From the NCBI GenBank assembly GCA_002286715.1, contig NSJX01000008.1:645630-709629 (forward strand): 64,000 nt of DNA, given 5' to 3'. Source of the stretch: Dentipellis sp. KUC8613. Its lineage: Eukaryota > Basidiomycota > Agaricomycetes > Russulales > Hericiaceae. Position 1 is the first letter of the stretch; each line of letters opens with the position of its first letter. The notes beneath the pieces were generated by a model. That model was not told the origin of the DNA and ran no database searches. It worked only from the letters and a program-made list of their open reading frames with translations. Below are positions 49,102 to 61,708 of this stretch, piece after piece. The position numbers were made by a program, and so were the translations under genes.

Positions 49102-52100
49102 ATGGCCGAACCTGTCTTTGAGGATCATCCTTTGGAGGAATACCTTCGTCGTGCGTGTCATCTCGTGTCGTATTCGCGCGCGTCGAGCTGACAACGAGCG
49201 CTCAGAATCTGGCGACGGTGTTGAGCCTATGCCTGGTGGCTTGTCTGACCTGCCCCTGCAGGACGAGATCATCCTCGACAGCGACTCAGAACACGGAGAC
49301 AACCTTCTACAACTGTTGCCTCCACCTCTAGCACACTGCTTGGAGGTAAGTCTTTACGACGCGATTCTATTGTTCTCCGTGTTCGTGTTCTCGGGCCGCC
49401 ATGCCGACACCTACATTCGTATATAATACCTGCTCCTGACCTTACAATGCCTGACCATATTATTATACAGCTTCTACTGAACATGCTCTCTATCCCTAAG
49501 CTCGCGACTCCCAACCGGGAATTCGCTGAGCGCTTCAAGTACGATGTCATCTCTTCGTCCCTCCTCTCGTCCTCGCTCTCCACACCAGTCTCCGCCAAAC
49601 GTCGATCCTTCTCCCCGGACATTCGTGGGAGCCTCTCTACTCTGGATGACCTGAAGCCCAAACCAGGCGCCGATGCCGAACGTCCTACGCTCACAATTTC
49701 CCCCGAAGCCGAATCCAATTGGTTCGCGGCCCTTCTCCTTCTCGCTGTTATATCTCTTGCTTTTGGTTTTGTCCTCCCGACTATTCTGTTCGGAACCACA
49801 TCATATTATTTACGCACACGACCGTCGGAAGCACAGCAGTCTGACGTCTCAGAAGCCGTACGTACTCCTTTCCCTGACTCGTGCCTACCGCCGGCTTCCA
49901 CTGACTACGATCAATTCCGCAGACCTTGCAGTCCCTGCAAGAGCTTGTGTCAGCTGCTAATATCTGGGACTCCGCCGTTAACGAGGCCATTAGTCTCATC
50001 GAAAAAGAAGAGCGCAGGTAAGCCAGGCTGCTTCGCATTCCGTCTTACATTTCTGATCCGAATGCAGCATCTATTACGGACCCACCAGCCCATCGTCGCC
50101 GTCCTCGCCGCTTCGCGTAGCGCTGCATTCGTCTCTACACACCACACAAACACAGAGCGACAACGTTCGGCCCCTCCTTGCTGCGCTTACCGCCGAGGAT
50201 GAGCTCACTCAGCTCTCGGAGATGTACGCGCCGCCGTCTCCGGTGAAGCTGTCATTCGGCCTCGACCAGCACCGGCCCATGTCGCTTCCAACGGCACGCA
50301 CGCGGACGACGTCCTCAATGGCAGACAAACGGGCGACGTGGAACGGCTCGTACGCAGCGCTTGCGCAGCATGGAAGCCCGTCGAAGCTCATCCTCAAGCG
50401 AAGCGAGAAACGCCGCTCCGATCTCTCCGCGCTCCTCCGCTCGACGGATCGCTCAGCAGTGAGCGAGCCCGGTACGCCGTCGTCGACGGCGCCGCTGGCG
50501 GGCGTGCGGGAGGAGGACGATGGGAAAGAGGCTCATGCAGATGCAGACGAAGAAGGCGAGGATGAGGACCAAGCTCCGCCTCCAGTAGTGGAGCGTGGCG
50601 AGTTTGGCTCTGCGGCCCTGGATCTGCGCAAACGGCGTCGCGCTTCGGGTCTTGAATCTCTAGGGTTCTCGTCGCCGACACGGCGCGCGTCTTACTTCGC
50701 ACCTTTGGGCCGTACGAATACCAACTCCAACGTCGCTAGCCATAGAAACTCGCATGGTGGCACGAACTCGAACGCGTCTTCTCTGTCCATGTCCATGTCG
50801 TCGTCATCCCGCTTCACCATGATGCAGGCACAGCGGCACCCGCTCTCCCTCTCCGCGCTCACCCACTCGCTACAAGGCGCACTCGCCGCCAAGCGCTACG
50901 CTGCGGCGCACCTGCTCGCCCTGCGCTTCGACGAGGACCTCCACGCGTCCGAGCACGACGCCTACTGGGACGACGTGCGCGCCGTCATGTCGCTCCTCAC
51001 CTCCGCGCTCGCGGACGCCGCCGCGCGCCTGCTCGAGGCGCTCGAGGCCGCGGCACAGGCCCGCCTGCGCGACCAGACGCCGAGCCCCGTGCCGATGGCC
51101 ATGCAGCGCGCGCCGCCCGCGATGATGCTCCCGCCGCGCGCGCCGCCGCTCTCGGCGTCCTTCGCGCCGATGCCGAGCCACCTCTCGCGCTTCGCGACGC
51201 ACGTCGACGCCATCTCGGGCGCGCTCAGCGACGCGCGCGACGAGCTCGAGCGCTGCGTGTCCACGCTGCGCGAGCAGCCCGCGCCCGAATCGGCTTCTGC
51301 CGATGCTGGAGGTGCAGGCGGCGAGCGCCCGCGCACGCCCGAGACGATGCAGGAAAGCCCCGCGCTGCAGGCGTACGAGCGGCTGCGTCGCGAGCTCGGC
51401 CTCGCGCTGCGCGAGTGCGAGCGCGGGCGCGAGCGGCTGCTCGACATCCTCGCGCCGCCGAAGGGCGCGGACGAGCTCGACAGCGAGCCGGAGGGCGCGC
51501 ACGGGGACGGCGCGGACGAGGAGGACGACGGGATGCCGCTGCTCGGCCCGGACGCGGGCAGCGACGACTCGGACAAGACGGACTCGCTGCGGTCGCACCT
51601 GCTTGGCGCGCCGGAGGGCCTGGGCGATGAAGATGCGGTGCTCGTGCAGGGCGCCCCCGGCGCGCTGGACGACGCGGCGCTGTTGTTGCCGCTGGCGGCG
51701 GGCGTGCATGAGCTGCCGCCGCAGGGCATCGAGCAGGTGTTTGAGGCGGAGGTGGGCGCGGGCGTGCCGTTTGCGCGGGAGCGGTCGAAGTTGACGAGGG
51801 AGGAGCGCATACGGCTTGTGAAGGCGAGGCGGGAGAGCGGTGGCAAGGGGCTTGGGCTTGGGTTCAGGTTCAGTGGGGATGAGGAGAGGGAAAGGGAGCA
51901 GGAGGAGGAGAGGCGGGGGTGGGGGCCCGGTGGGGATGTCGTGGAGGAGCTGAAGGATGTCATATGGAAGGTGGGCGAGCGCCGGCGGAAGATGGCGGAG
52001 AGGCGGATGTCGGAGGAGCGCGAGAAGACGCAGGAGAGCACGCCGCCGGCTCCGCCTGTGTTGTCGGCGCTGGAGGAGAGTGCTGGTTTGGACGCGGACG

Positions 52101-52126
52101 CGGGGCTGGAGCTGGAGGCGTCATGA
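49102..52126 (+). CDS. Membrane protein with vezatin/Inp2-type myosin-binding region
   Basis: Five exons (49102-49150, 49206-49345, 49471-49857, 49923-50017, 50068-52126) give 909 residues. After an acidic start come LLQLLPPPLAHCLE and FAERFKYDVISSSLLSSSL. A hydrophobic hairpin follows (WFAALLLLAVISLAFGFVLPTILFG), then LQELVSAANIWDSAVNEAI. This arrangement is the one I associate with fungal proteins carrying the vezatin/Inp2 myosin-binding region, which link organelles such as peroxisomes to class V myosin. The C-terminal two-thirds is long: helical segments rich in Ala, Arg and Glu (LERCVSTLREQP, RRELGLALRECERGRERLLDIL), then acidic and finally Glu/Arg-rich (EEREREQEEERRG). GC content in the last exon is very high. 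Assignment is moderate and rests on order of elements. Confidence 0.55.
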
Positions 52127-52749
52127 CACCGGTGAGGGTGTCGTTTTCGGTTGGATTCGTGTTTTTGGCTTTCTCGCATTTGCAGTTGCCGCTCATATAC
52201 CTATAGCGTACATTATTGCCTAGTATATAGGCCCTAGGGACTCTCGGCGCACTGCCCCTAGGATCCTTCGCATTCATTAGACCATGCATGTATCTACTGA
52301 CGACTGGATCTGACTTCGGAATTGGATATGCTCTTTCAGATACGGAGGCAGGTATATCGTACTGAAGAGGCCTTAGTTTATGAGGTACGTTTCTGATCTT
52401 GTTTTATTCATGGTCGTGGTCTTCCACCTGTACTCACACTAACAAGATCCAAGTGACTCTGATAGAACCTATTTTTGAACAGGAATGCATCCGCGTGCAT
52501 GGAGCCGTCGGCATGGCTGACACCCCGACGCGAGCCAGTTCGTCTTTGACGACCGCGTCCACTACACACCATCCCGCCCAGGGCTGTCCTCTCTTTATCC
52601 TCTCCATTCATTTACGATCCATTCAGTACGTTTCTTGCCTTGGGACGCATTCATATCTCGAAGGGTACAGAAGCGGGGCGCATCTTCGGCTCAGGAACTA
52701 AACCCAGGAGCCATTCGTAGAACTGCCAAGATAGCTGTTAGCCACCTAG
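52127..52749. other. Intergenic
   Basis: No coding exon recognised. It lies between the 3' end of the Inp2-like gene and the start of DUF7918-like copy 2. Confidence 0.5.
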
Positions 52750-54169
52750 ATGCCTCTCACTTACCGCGGCATTGGAGTTCACATCTCCTGTGATGGGCAG
52801 GAGCTGAGCCAGTACGCGCCCGAGATCACGGAGGGTCAGAAACTGGCGCAGTGTCATATTGCTAGCGAAGCTGGGAAGGTATGTGTGCATCGCTTAGGCA
52901 TGCGTACTCTTTTCCTGTCAATGACTAACGTGCACGGTGTTTGAATTTGTTGTTCAGTTGTTCAAGATTGTCATCGAGAACCTTGATAGGCAACAGATCG
53001 TTACGCCAAAGGTCGTGAAGATCATCCTGGACGGCTATGAAGCACGATGCTCTCTGCTCGATGGCAAGAGAACCGTGTTCGTGATGGACAAGATCATCGT
53101 TTCTCCGACCAAGTCTCGGTTGTTCCAGTTTGCAAGTGTCGAAACGCATGGTCAGTCTATCCTCTGTTTATCGTGGTGTCCTGCACGCCTTTGTGTTAAT
53201 CACTTACGCGTCTATAGATAGCGAGGAGGGACTAGTGGACACCGCGAACATAGAGAAACTTGGAACCATCGAAGTCATCCTCTGCCGTGCATTCCGCGAC
53301 CAGTCAAAGCCGGAAATGATCGCAACAGGAGGCCCCATTCCAACAACTGCGTCAGTTCCCGAGCGCGCGAAGAAGGCTGGCTGGCATCGTGTAGCGTAGG
53401 TCACTTAGCCCGGCATTCGTCCGTCACCGCTGACCTAGGTTGCAGGTTTGGCACGGAAGCGCCTATAGAGCCGGTCAAATACGTGACGACTCATTGGATT
53501 GACAGTTTGTCTTCTCCCTTTGCGGTCTTCCGGTTCCATTATCAGCCACAGGGTGCGATTCAGCTCGCTTGCTTGGTTCTATCGCTATGTTAAGACGCCA
53601 AATGTAGAGCTGCTGCAAGCCCGCGGTATCATTCCGAGAGTTCCTGTCCCCGCCCCCGTGCAGCTGGCCAAAGTCCCCCCTACAGCGCCTCGAGCTCTGA
53701 GCAATATTGTAGGGCAGAAGAGACCGGCGCCGATGGAAGGGCTGGAAGGCCGGGACACCAAGCGTGGAATATTACAGGCCGTAAGCCTCCTCCCTTTCTC
53801 CATTGATACCAATTTAACAGTGGTCGTGTGTAGCATTGGCAAACACCCGAGCGTCCGCGACCTAGCAGCACGAAGACAGTAGCCCGTGTGAAGGCCGAGC
53901 CAGCCGATAGTCCTGATAGGACTGCTGACGCTCTCCGAGTGCTGAGGGTACGCATGTATTTTTCTGAAAATGCTAGACAATCTCACTCTGAGGTATCGCC
54001 GTCGTCACAGGACTCCATCCAGGCGGCGCGGGACACCATGCTAGCTGCCCAGGCTCAGCTCGAACGCCTGGAAAGGCGCCAGTCGTCGCGAGCCTTGGAA
54101 TATCGGCCGTCTCCTATCCGTGTTGGCTCTGCACGAGGCCAGACGATCGATCTCACCTTGGATGATTGA
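52750..54169 (+). CDS. DUF7918-like protein, copy 2, with C-terminal SUMO-type motifs
   Basis: Six exons (52750-52878, 52958-53150, 53218-53395, 53446-53552, 53608-53780, 53834-54169) give 371 residues. It starts MPLTYRGIGVHISCDGQEL and exon 1 ends SEAGK. The second exon has VVKIILDGYEARCSL, the third LGTIEVILCRAF and ERAKKAGWHRVA, the fourth VFRFHYQPQ, and the fifth opens LLQARGIIPRVP. The order of elements and exon borders match copies 1 and 5, so they are paralogues. The tail contains VKAEP, a predicted helix (LAAQAQLERLERRQSS) and ends SPIRVGSARGQTIDLTLDD, a SUMO-interacting-type motif. An HNH-like frame on the opposite strand overlaps the last ~130 bases. No catalytic residues are evident. 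Confidence 0.75.
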
Positions 54170-54299
54170 GATGCGTGTTCGTGCCAATGGCTCTCGCGTC
54201 CGTCCCTTTTTATCACAGGCCGTTATGATGTTTTCGAGGCGGGTTGGATCTATCCCGATTCGATCTATATGTATCCAATACCATCCCTTTGTGCCTGAG

Positions 54300-54673
54300 G
54301 CGGCGTCCTCGAACGACGCTGTGAGGAACCGGCCATTTTGGACGTCACATATGGCTGAACGAAACCCTGTCAGTACGCATTCTTCGCTATCCCGCTGCAT
54401 GACCTCATCCCAGAAAGCCTCCCGGCGGGTACTTGAAGCTGCCTGGGTCGAAACCCTCGAGACCGTCGGCTGCGGGTCAAGCGGGAACATATGGCACTTC
54501 TCTTCGACGGCCACGTGATAGTACAACTTGACAAACATGTCAAGGCGAGCGTCGTTGTAGTTGATAGGTCTAAGTAAGTCTTGCTGACTAGAGAGGTCTC
54601 CTCGACAAGCTTGTCGACTGGGAAATTGGGGCAAGGTCGTGTTCCCAGTTGATTGAAAGGCACCTTGCTTCAA
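54300..54673 (-). pseudogene. HNH-endonuclease-like fragment
   Basis: A minus-strand frame without an ATG encodes FVKLYYHVAVEEKCHMFPL, then REAFWDEVMQRDSEECVLTGF. The RD-x-x-x-C-V-L-T-G segment is how many mushroom HNH proteins begin their zinc/HNH region. The following histidine block (usually A-H-I-x-P-H) is not found in frame, nor after any simple splice that I could make. It therefore looks truncated or decayed. The open frame continues to 54041, antisense to the last exon of DUF7918-like copy 2. Alternatively it is a gene whose remaining exons I failed to resolve. Confidence 0.35.
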
Positions 54674-55233
54674 GTGAGGGGCTTATAGGAACAAGAATGA
54701 GGCTGAAGAGATGAGGTCGCGGACTCAAGAGGAACACAGGTCATCCGTGTCGCAGAACCCAGTTAGAGAGCTCATTCGTCTTGTCGGGCGCTGAACGAAA
54801 GAGCCAGAAACTGACGAAGCCCACATATCATCGGAGGCTAGTGTTTGCCATGCGTCAGTCCACTAATAATCGTCATTAGCGTTGAGTTGCGAATACAATA
54901 TTAGTCTTGTCCGGGCTTAGACATGACTTCCTCTGGGCTTCACGCGTACGCACGATGCTCCTTCGTTACGAGTCGCCTTGTAGTGATCTGCCCCACATGT
55001 TTCTCATCCTGACTAACTGACTATCCCTCTTCCCCAATCAGGGCAACTTGGTTAGGATTTTGTATTGAGCATTTCGTAATACGTATGACAACATCCCCTT
55101 GTCAGCAACGGTACCGGTACACGGGACGTGTCAGCCTGTAGGCAATGTCCCAGGCCTTCTTGCACCATCGTGCGGCGTGCTATAAGTATGAGCAGCATGG
55201 AAGTATTTAACGACACTAACGTACACCCCAGCC
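54674..55233. other. Intergenic
   Basis: No exon recognised; upstream region of the DOPA dioxygenase gene. Confidence 0.5.
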
Positions 55234-55946
55234 ATGTCGTCCTGGAAATCGCCCCTCGAAGGGTACGACAATGCGGAGCCTCTTCCGACAACCATCAACG
55301 AGGATGGTAAATCACTCTATAACCCCCCTGGCCCCAGGTCGGCTTCATACGACGAGTTCCCCAAGCCTATCGATAGCTCGAATAATGGCTTTGACTTCCA
55401 CAGTAGGTTTATTTCCTTTCGAGATGGACTATTGTTGTGCACCGGGCCCTAAATCATAGCCGATCTTCCAAGTCTATTACAGGATTGAGGACGAAGCCGA
55501 GGCGAAGTATGCTAGGGAACTGCACGAACGCATAAGAAGAGAGTTTCCGGAAGTACGTTGATGTCCGTGACCCGAGCCAGCTTCTTTGACGAATCCTGAC
55601 AGCTTCGTATATACCGATTCTGGGACAAGCCTGTCGGTAGGCCGTAGCATATCTCCTACCGATAATTCTAGCACTAATATTAGTTGTCAGGCCCTCATCC
55701 GACTCCAATGTTTGAGGTGAATACATTCAACCCGCACCAGACGGGGACACTGTTCTCCTGGCTGACAGTATGGCGTGGCCCCTGCTCGTAAGCGCACTGT
55801 TGAGTTCTCTCTTTGTGCGACACCTGACATTTTGTAGCGTACTCGTGCATCCTAACACAGGTGATGCACTTAAGGATCATACCGAGCTGAATTCGTGGAT
55901 AGGCAAACCCTTGGTTCTGAAGACCGATATGTTCAAACAGCATTGA
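55234..55946 (+). CDS. DOPA 4,5-dioxygenase family protein
   Basis: Five exons (55234-55402, 55473-55552, 55603-55636, 55691-55787, 55838-55946) give 162 residues, the normal size of this single-domain family. After a 50-residue leader, DFHIYYRIEDEAEAKYAREL matches the start of the domain. LRIYRFWDKPVG follows (a 34-base exon), then HPTPMFEVNTF with a likely metal-ligand histidine, LTVWRGPCSVLVHPNTGDALKDH with further histidines, and the terminal TELNSWIGKPL. In Amanita and plants-associated pigment pathways this extradiol enzyme opens the DOPA ring to give betalamic-acid precursors; related fungal proteins may act on other catechols. Cytosolic by absence of a signal. The precise substrate cannot be told. 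Confidence 0.88.
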
Positions 55947-56467
55947 TTGTCCTGGCATAGCTACGTTGTAAGATCGATCGTAATGAAACAAATTGTACAA
56001 TTGCACCATGAGCTGCGTCATACGGTCGGACTGATAGGGCCTCATAACCTGAAGAAGTCGCATTTGTATGGCTGGGCGCCTGGAGCGTCGTGAGCATGGT
56101 GCTTGGAAGCGGAGGTGAGGACCCCGGACATACCGAGGCAATTATCTAAAACTCATCATTAATTAACAAAATCACGGACATCAAGAACTACACTGTCTTC
56201 TATCTGAAAAGAACAAACAACGCGTTTATAGGGTAGAAGCTTTGCTGGTACGCACCCCGCGACCGTTTTTTGAAAGCGCCCTCGACAAGCAGTGGACGTC
56301 GTCTCTGGGAGGGTATTTGGGGTCTTACATGCCGTCACTTCAACCGGATCTCGCGTCTTGGCCCTAAATCCATACTCAAAAAAGAGCGGAAAATAAATTA
56401 TTTTACATTCTACCACCACCACCTTCACCACCACCTCTCGGACATCGTCCTTTTATTTCGTTGAATC
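55947..56467. other. Intergenic, promoter of cystathionine beta-synthase
   Basis: Contains a (cca)n-like run just upstream of the next start (about 56411-56434). No gene is supported. Confidence 0.55.
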
Positions 56468-58088
<1,621 letters not shown>

Positions 58089-58323
58089 TGTGGACACTTA
58101 AGATTCGCATTTGTAGATGGCCTTCGGCACTGTTTATTATTCACAAGTGTTTTTATTCAATAGACGATGAAGCGATGAAGTATATTATCACAGCAGGCAT
58201 TCAATGAATATGCGTCACACGACCGATTATTCGGCTACGAGTGTAAGGAGGCTGCAAGAAAAGTGGGACAATACAGTATATCAAGAAGGTCGCCGGCATC
58301 AATGAGTATGAGCGGCAAGTGTT

Positions 58324-58760
58324 TCACTTGTCCGTCAGGTCGATAACTGCGCCTACGACAGAACCATCAAGTGTATGTGACGGGGACCTTTCGGTCTTCA
58401 CCCGTCCAGAACTCGCCTTCGCAGCTCTCAGGCTCGTTATTTCCGTTTACATGCTTCGCATGTTTTCCTTCAACAGTGGGATGCGTATTCCAGCAACCGA
58501 CGTTGGTTTCGGTCCGCTCACCTCTTACAATTTCAGACGTGCGTCACCTGCCTCGTCTTTGATCTTTGGTTGGATATCGACCGCACTTTGGAAGCCGCTC
58601 TCTTGTCCTCCATCGTCGTGCCTCACCCACTTACCAATTGTTCCTTGGTGAGCCCCCTTCCCGGTTTCTGTAGAATGGCATGTCAACGATTCCCATCGCT
58701 TGGAGGAATTGTCGATTCAACCCCGCATTGAAAAGTGAGCTGCCAGGCACAAGAAAGAGG
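58324..58760 (-). pseudogene. DUF7918-like copy 3, decayed 3' fragment
   Basis: Read right to left. A stretch equivalent to the last exons of the family is recognisable: FLQAMGIVDMP (for ALLQAMGIMPRP), then ENMRSM, a TAA stop in the middle of the helix, and the tail VKTERSPS..GAVIDLTDK before TGA. The in-frame stop and a lost splice context between the two parts show it is broken. The upstream domain exons are not found. Its tail keeps the V-K-x-E and VIDLT motifs. It is most similar to copies 4 and 5. Confidence 0.65.
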
Positions 58761-59025
58761 TCAGGCATCGTTCGAGTTGAACTTCAAGTCACTGTTACGG
58801 ACAAGACCGGGGTAGTTGAAGTCAGCCGAATCGAGCACTACAAATACTACACCGGCTGCAATTAATCAAAGGAAAGTACGGTACTATACTCGACGTCAGA
58901 TAACGCAGAGCAATGAAAACGGGTAGTACGGCTCGTGAAGCCACGCAATACAAAGGGTCTGGACCAGGTATGATGTTTACAGGGAAATGTAAAGGTAGAT
59001 CTGAGGCCCTCGCTCTCGGCGTTAC

Positions 59026-59646
59026 TCAGTCGGCCGTCAGATCAATCACAGTGCCAGCAGCAGAGCCGACAAATATTGGCGACGGTGCTCTTTCACTCTT
59101 GACGCGCCCAGAAGTGGACTTGGTGAGACTTTCTAGTTCAGCCTGCATGCGGCGGATATTTTCCTATGGCAAGCCCTCTTTAGCAGATAGAATTCTCGAC
59201 GACACTTGTACCCTTCACCTGCAACGAGCTAATCCGTGCGGTCTCCTCTGGGTCCTCAATATTCGGTTTGATATCTTCTTCGGATTCAGACCCGGACTGT
59301 CCACCGAGAGAGGGCCGGCTGCGCTTTCGCGCCCGCAGGTCTTCATCTCCGCGGCTGGTCCGCTTTGCTGCTACATTTGATTTTGATCTGTGTTCTCTCC
59401 GGACAAAATTTTCATTCGCTTCAACGGGCGGAGGACGTGGCATGATTCCCATTGCTTGAAGGAGCGCTTGATTAAGTCAAAGATCGAGCCGTCATAGACA
59501 GAGAAGGAACTAAGTTGCTCACCGGCGGGCCTGTGTTGGAAGAGGAAGGAAGCATATGGTTTGTCCACTGGCTCAACACATTTCCAGCGCTTTTGTGGCG
59601 TTGTGTCCAGTGCAATCGCGGTGATTTTATACTTATCATGGGACAT
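59026..59646 (-). pseudogene. DUF7918-like copy 4, 5'-truncated
   Basis: Read right to left. It begins near 59646 within what is the fourth exon in copy 5 (WKCVEPVDKPYASFLFQHRPA), splices to ALLQAMGIMPRPPPVEANENF, and carries on with RARKRSRPSLGGQSGSESEEDIKPN. It ends in ENIRRMQAELESL, VKSERAPSPIFVG and TVIDLTAD. The exons for the first ~200 residues are missing: only ~360 bases separate it from copy 5's stop codon. The remaining reading frame is intact, so it might still be expressed as a short tail-only protein. Either that or it is a truncated duplicate. Confidence 0.65.
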
Positions 59647-60005
59647 AAAAAGCCCAGTCTGCAGTTCATAGCGGCTATATACTACTCCAGAATGTAGACC
59701 CCAGTGAGGTACGTCTTCATTCTGACTCGGTCTATATACTAAAAATAGTTGTAAATAAAGAAGAGGTACTTAGGCGTGAGGGTAATGGGTATTGATTTTG
59801 AAGTAGGAGTGTATAGTGGCAGATATGTTGCAGTCCGATTAGTTGAGTGATCGCGAAGGAATGAGGAAATGTAGGAGTAGATTTGAATAATTTAGTTGAA
59901 CCAGAATTTAGCGGGAAGGGCAGATGTAAAACACTGCATTTGCATGATGAGGATTGTGTCCTGTCGAGACCACGGATATGTACGAATCTTACCAGGAAGC
60001 GATGC

Positions 60006-61289
60006 TCAATCGTCCGTCAAATCGATTACAGTGCCTGCAGCTGCGCCGACCAATATCGGAGATGGGGCTCGCTCAGCCTTGACCCGACCAGGAACCATCC
60101 TTCTAGCCTTTCGTCTTTCTACCTCGGCTTGCATGCGTCGGATGTTTTCCTGAGATGGACACGTAAGCCAATGTGGGGATTCACATTCCGATTAGAATAC
60201 TCACCTCTAACATCTTGGTATCTGCGCCGTCATCGTCATCATCATCGACATCTGGTTTGATGTCTTCCGTTGCAGAACGAGGGTCTCTGTCCCCGGAGAG
60301 CCTACTGCGCTTCTTATCACGGCTTACTTCCTCGTGTCCTTGTCGTTTTCTTGAAATAGCACTCGTCTCTGCGCCGTCTTTCTTGCGAAGAGGTTCTTTC
60401 AGTCTGTTTACAGAGGGGTCAGGGCGCGGCATGACCCCCATGGCCTGCAGAAGTGCTAGATTCCCAGCGATGTGGGTTGTCATATCGTGAACAAAGACAG
60501 GCTTCATTACCTGCGGGCCTGTGATGGAAGATGAAGGACGCATATGGTTTGTCTTCCGGCTCGATAGGACGCCAGCCCGTTCTACCTGAAGCACCTTTCT
60601 TTGACGTGTCAACATATCCTTTTCCCAGCCTGTCGTATGTGAATGAGGAGAAATTCACGGGTCGTATATTCGGACTTACGAAACCTGATGAAGACCGCCC
60701 TTCTTAGATAATTCAGATACAGATCCCAAGTCCTTGACTGTGACCACGCGAGACGAAGGTCCTTTACGACGATAAACTTCTGCACGGTAAATCCGAACTT
60801 CAATAACGCCAATGTGTGTCACGTCGACATCATTGGGCATGTTTAGGTAGCTGTCATCGTCTTCTGGCAGAAAGACATAGGTTGATCAATGGAATTGTTC
60901 ACTTTGAAGGATAGCTCACCATGTGTCTTGACGTTGGAAAACATGAAAGCGCTGATAGTATGTGGCGACGTTCGGACCCCCTTTATGTCGCCCTTCATTT
61001 CAGGCGGTCCGGATTTTCCCCGCATAAATCTGCCATCACAGTATATCTTAGCACAGTAAACAAAATCCTCCTTCGGCTGCTCATAGTGGACGGCGAACTC
61101 CTTTGCAGTGTCAAGTAGTATTAACATCGAGTCGAGGTTTGTTGAGGATCAACCGAGTCTTACCTTGCCTGCTTCGCTGGGAATCCAACAGCTGATCTGC
61201 TTTTCGCTCAGAGTCTCCGAGCGGTAATGAGGTATATCCTTTTCATCGCAGGATATGTGAACGGCGAAGCCTCGGTGTTCAAGAGGCAT
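60006..61289 (-). CDS. DUF7918-like protein, copy 5, apparently intact
   Basis: Read right to left from ATG 61289. Exon 1 encodes MPLEHRGFAVHISCDEKDI and ends PSEAGK. Exon 2 has EFAVHYEQPKEDFVYCAKIYC and ends FSNVKTH. Exon 3 has DSYLNMPNDVDVTHIGVIEV and ELSKKGGLHQVS. A later exon carries WRPIEPEDKPYASFIFHHRPA, then ALLQAMGVMPRPDPS. A basic/acidic linker follows (KKRSRLSGDRDPRS, DIKPDVDDDDDDGADTK), then ENIRRMQAEVERRKARRMV, VKAERAPSPILVG and TVIDLTDD. It matches copy 2 exon by exon and copy 4 most closely in the tail. The acidic linker plus V-K-x-E and VIDLT are the visible motifs. Function unknown. Confidence 0.72.
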
Positions 61290-61708
61290 CTAGGGTGTAC
61301 GGCTCGAGTAATACACAAGTTGAGATACTTATCACTTCATAATTTTGAAAAAGCGCAATTTCCGCGTATGTAAGACTACCAGCATATATTCGGGCTTTGT
61401 TGTGTACTCACCTTTTTTCGTAGCACGGTGTGAACGCAAGGCCGTGCGCGAACTGGAGTAAGCTTTGAATGAACGAGATGGCGGCGGGCCCTGGCGGGCC
61501 ACACTGGCAAGGCCTTGAACGTGACCGTCTGAACACGTGATCTTTTCCCAAAACTGACGCTGGCAACCTTGTCCGAGTCGTCCCCATCCCTCTTCTTCAT
61601 CCAACGCAACCATTCTCTTGTTTACCCCCCGCTGTCCATTATCGTCTCAAAGCGCCATTCCTGATATTCTGTACCACTAGACCTGAATTTCCTAATTGAT
61701 TTATTCAA
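61290..61708. other. Divergent promoter region between DUF7918-like copy 5 and MPE1
   Basis: A minus-strand frame at 61332-61613 lacks recognisable content and is not taken as a gene. Confidence 0.55.

Noticed and set aside
50962..52179. 405-codon minus-strand frame
   Set aside because: Antisense shadow of the last exon of the Inp2-like gene; Ser-rich because of the exon's codon bias.
55695..56141. Minus-strand frame after the DOPA dioxygenase
   Set aside because: It overlaps the dioxygenase's last exons antisense and has no independent support.
61332..61613. Minus-strand 93-codon frame upstream of MPE1
   Set aside because: It lies in a divergent promoter and no motif or splice partner was found.
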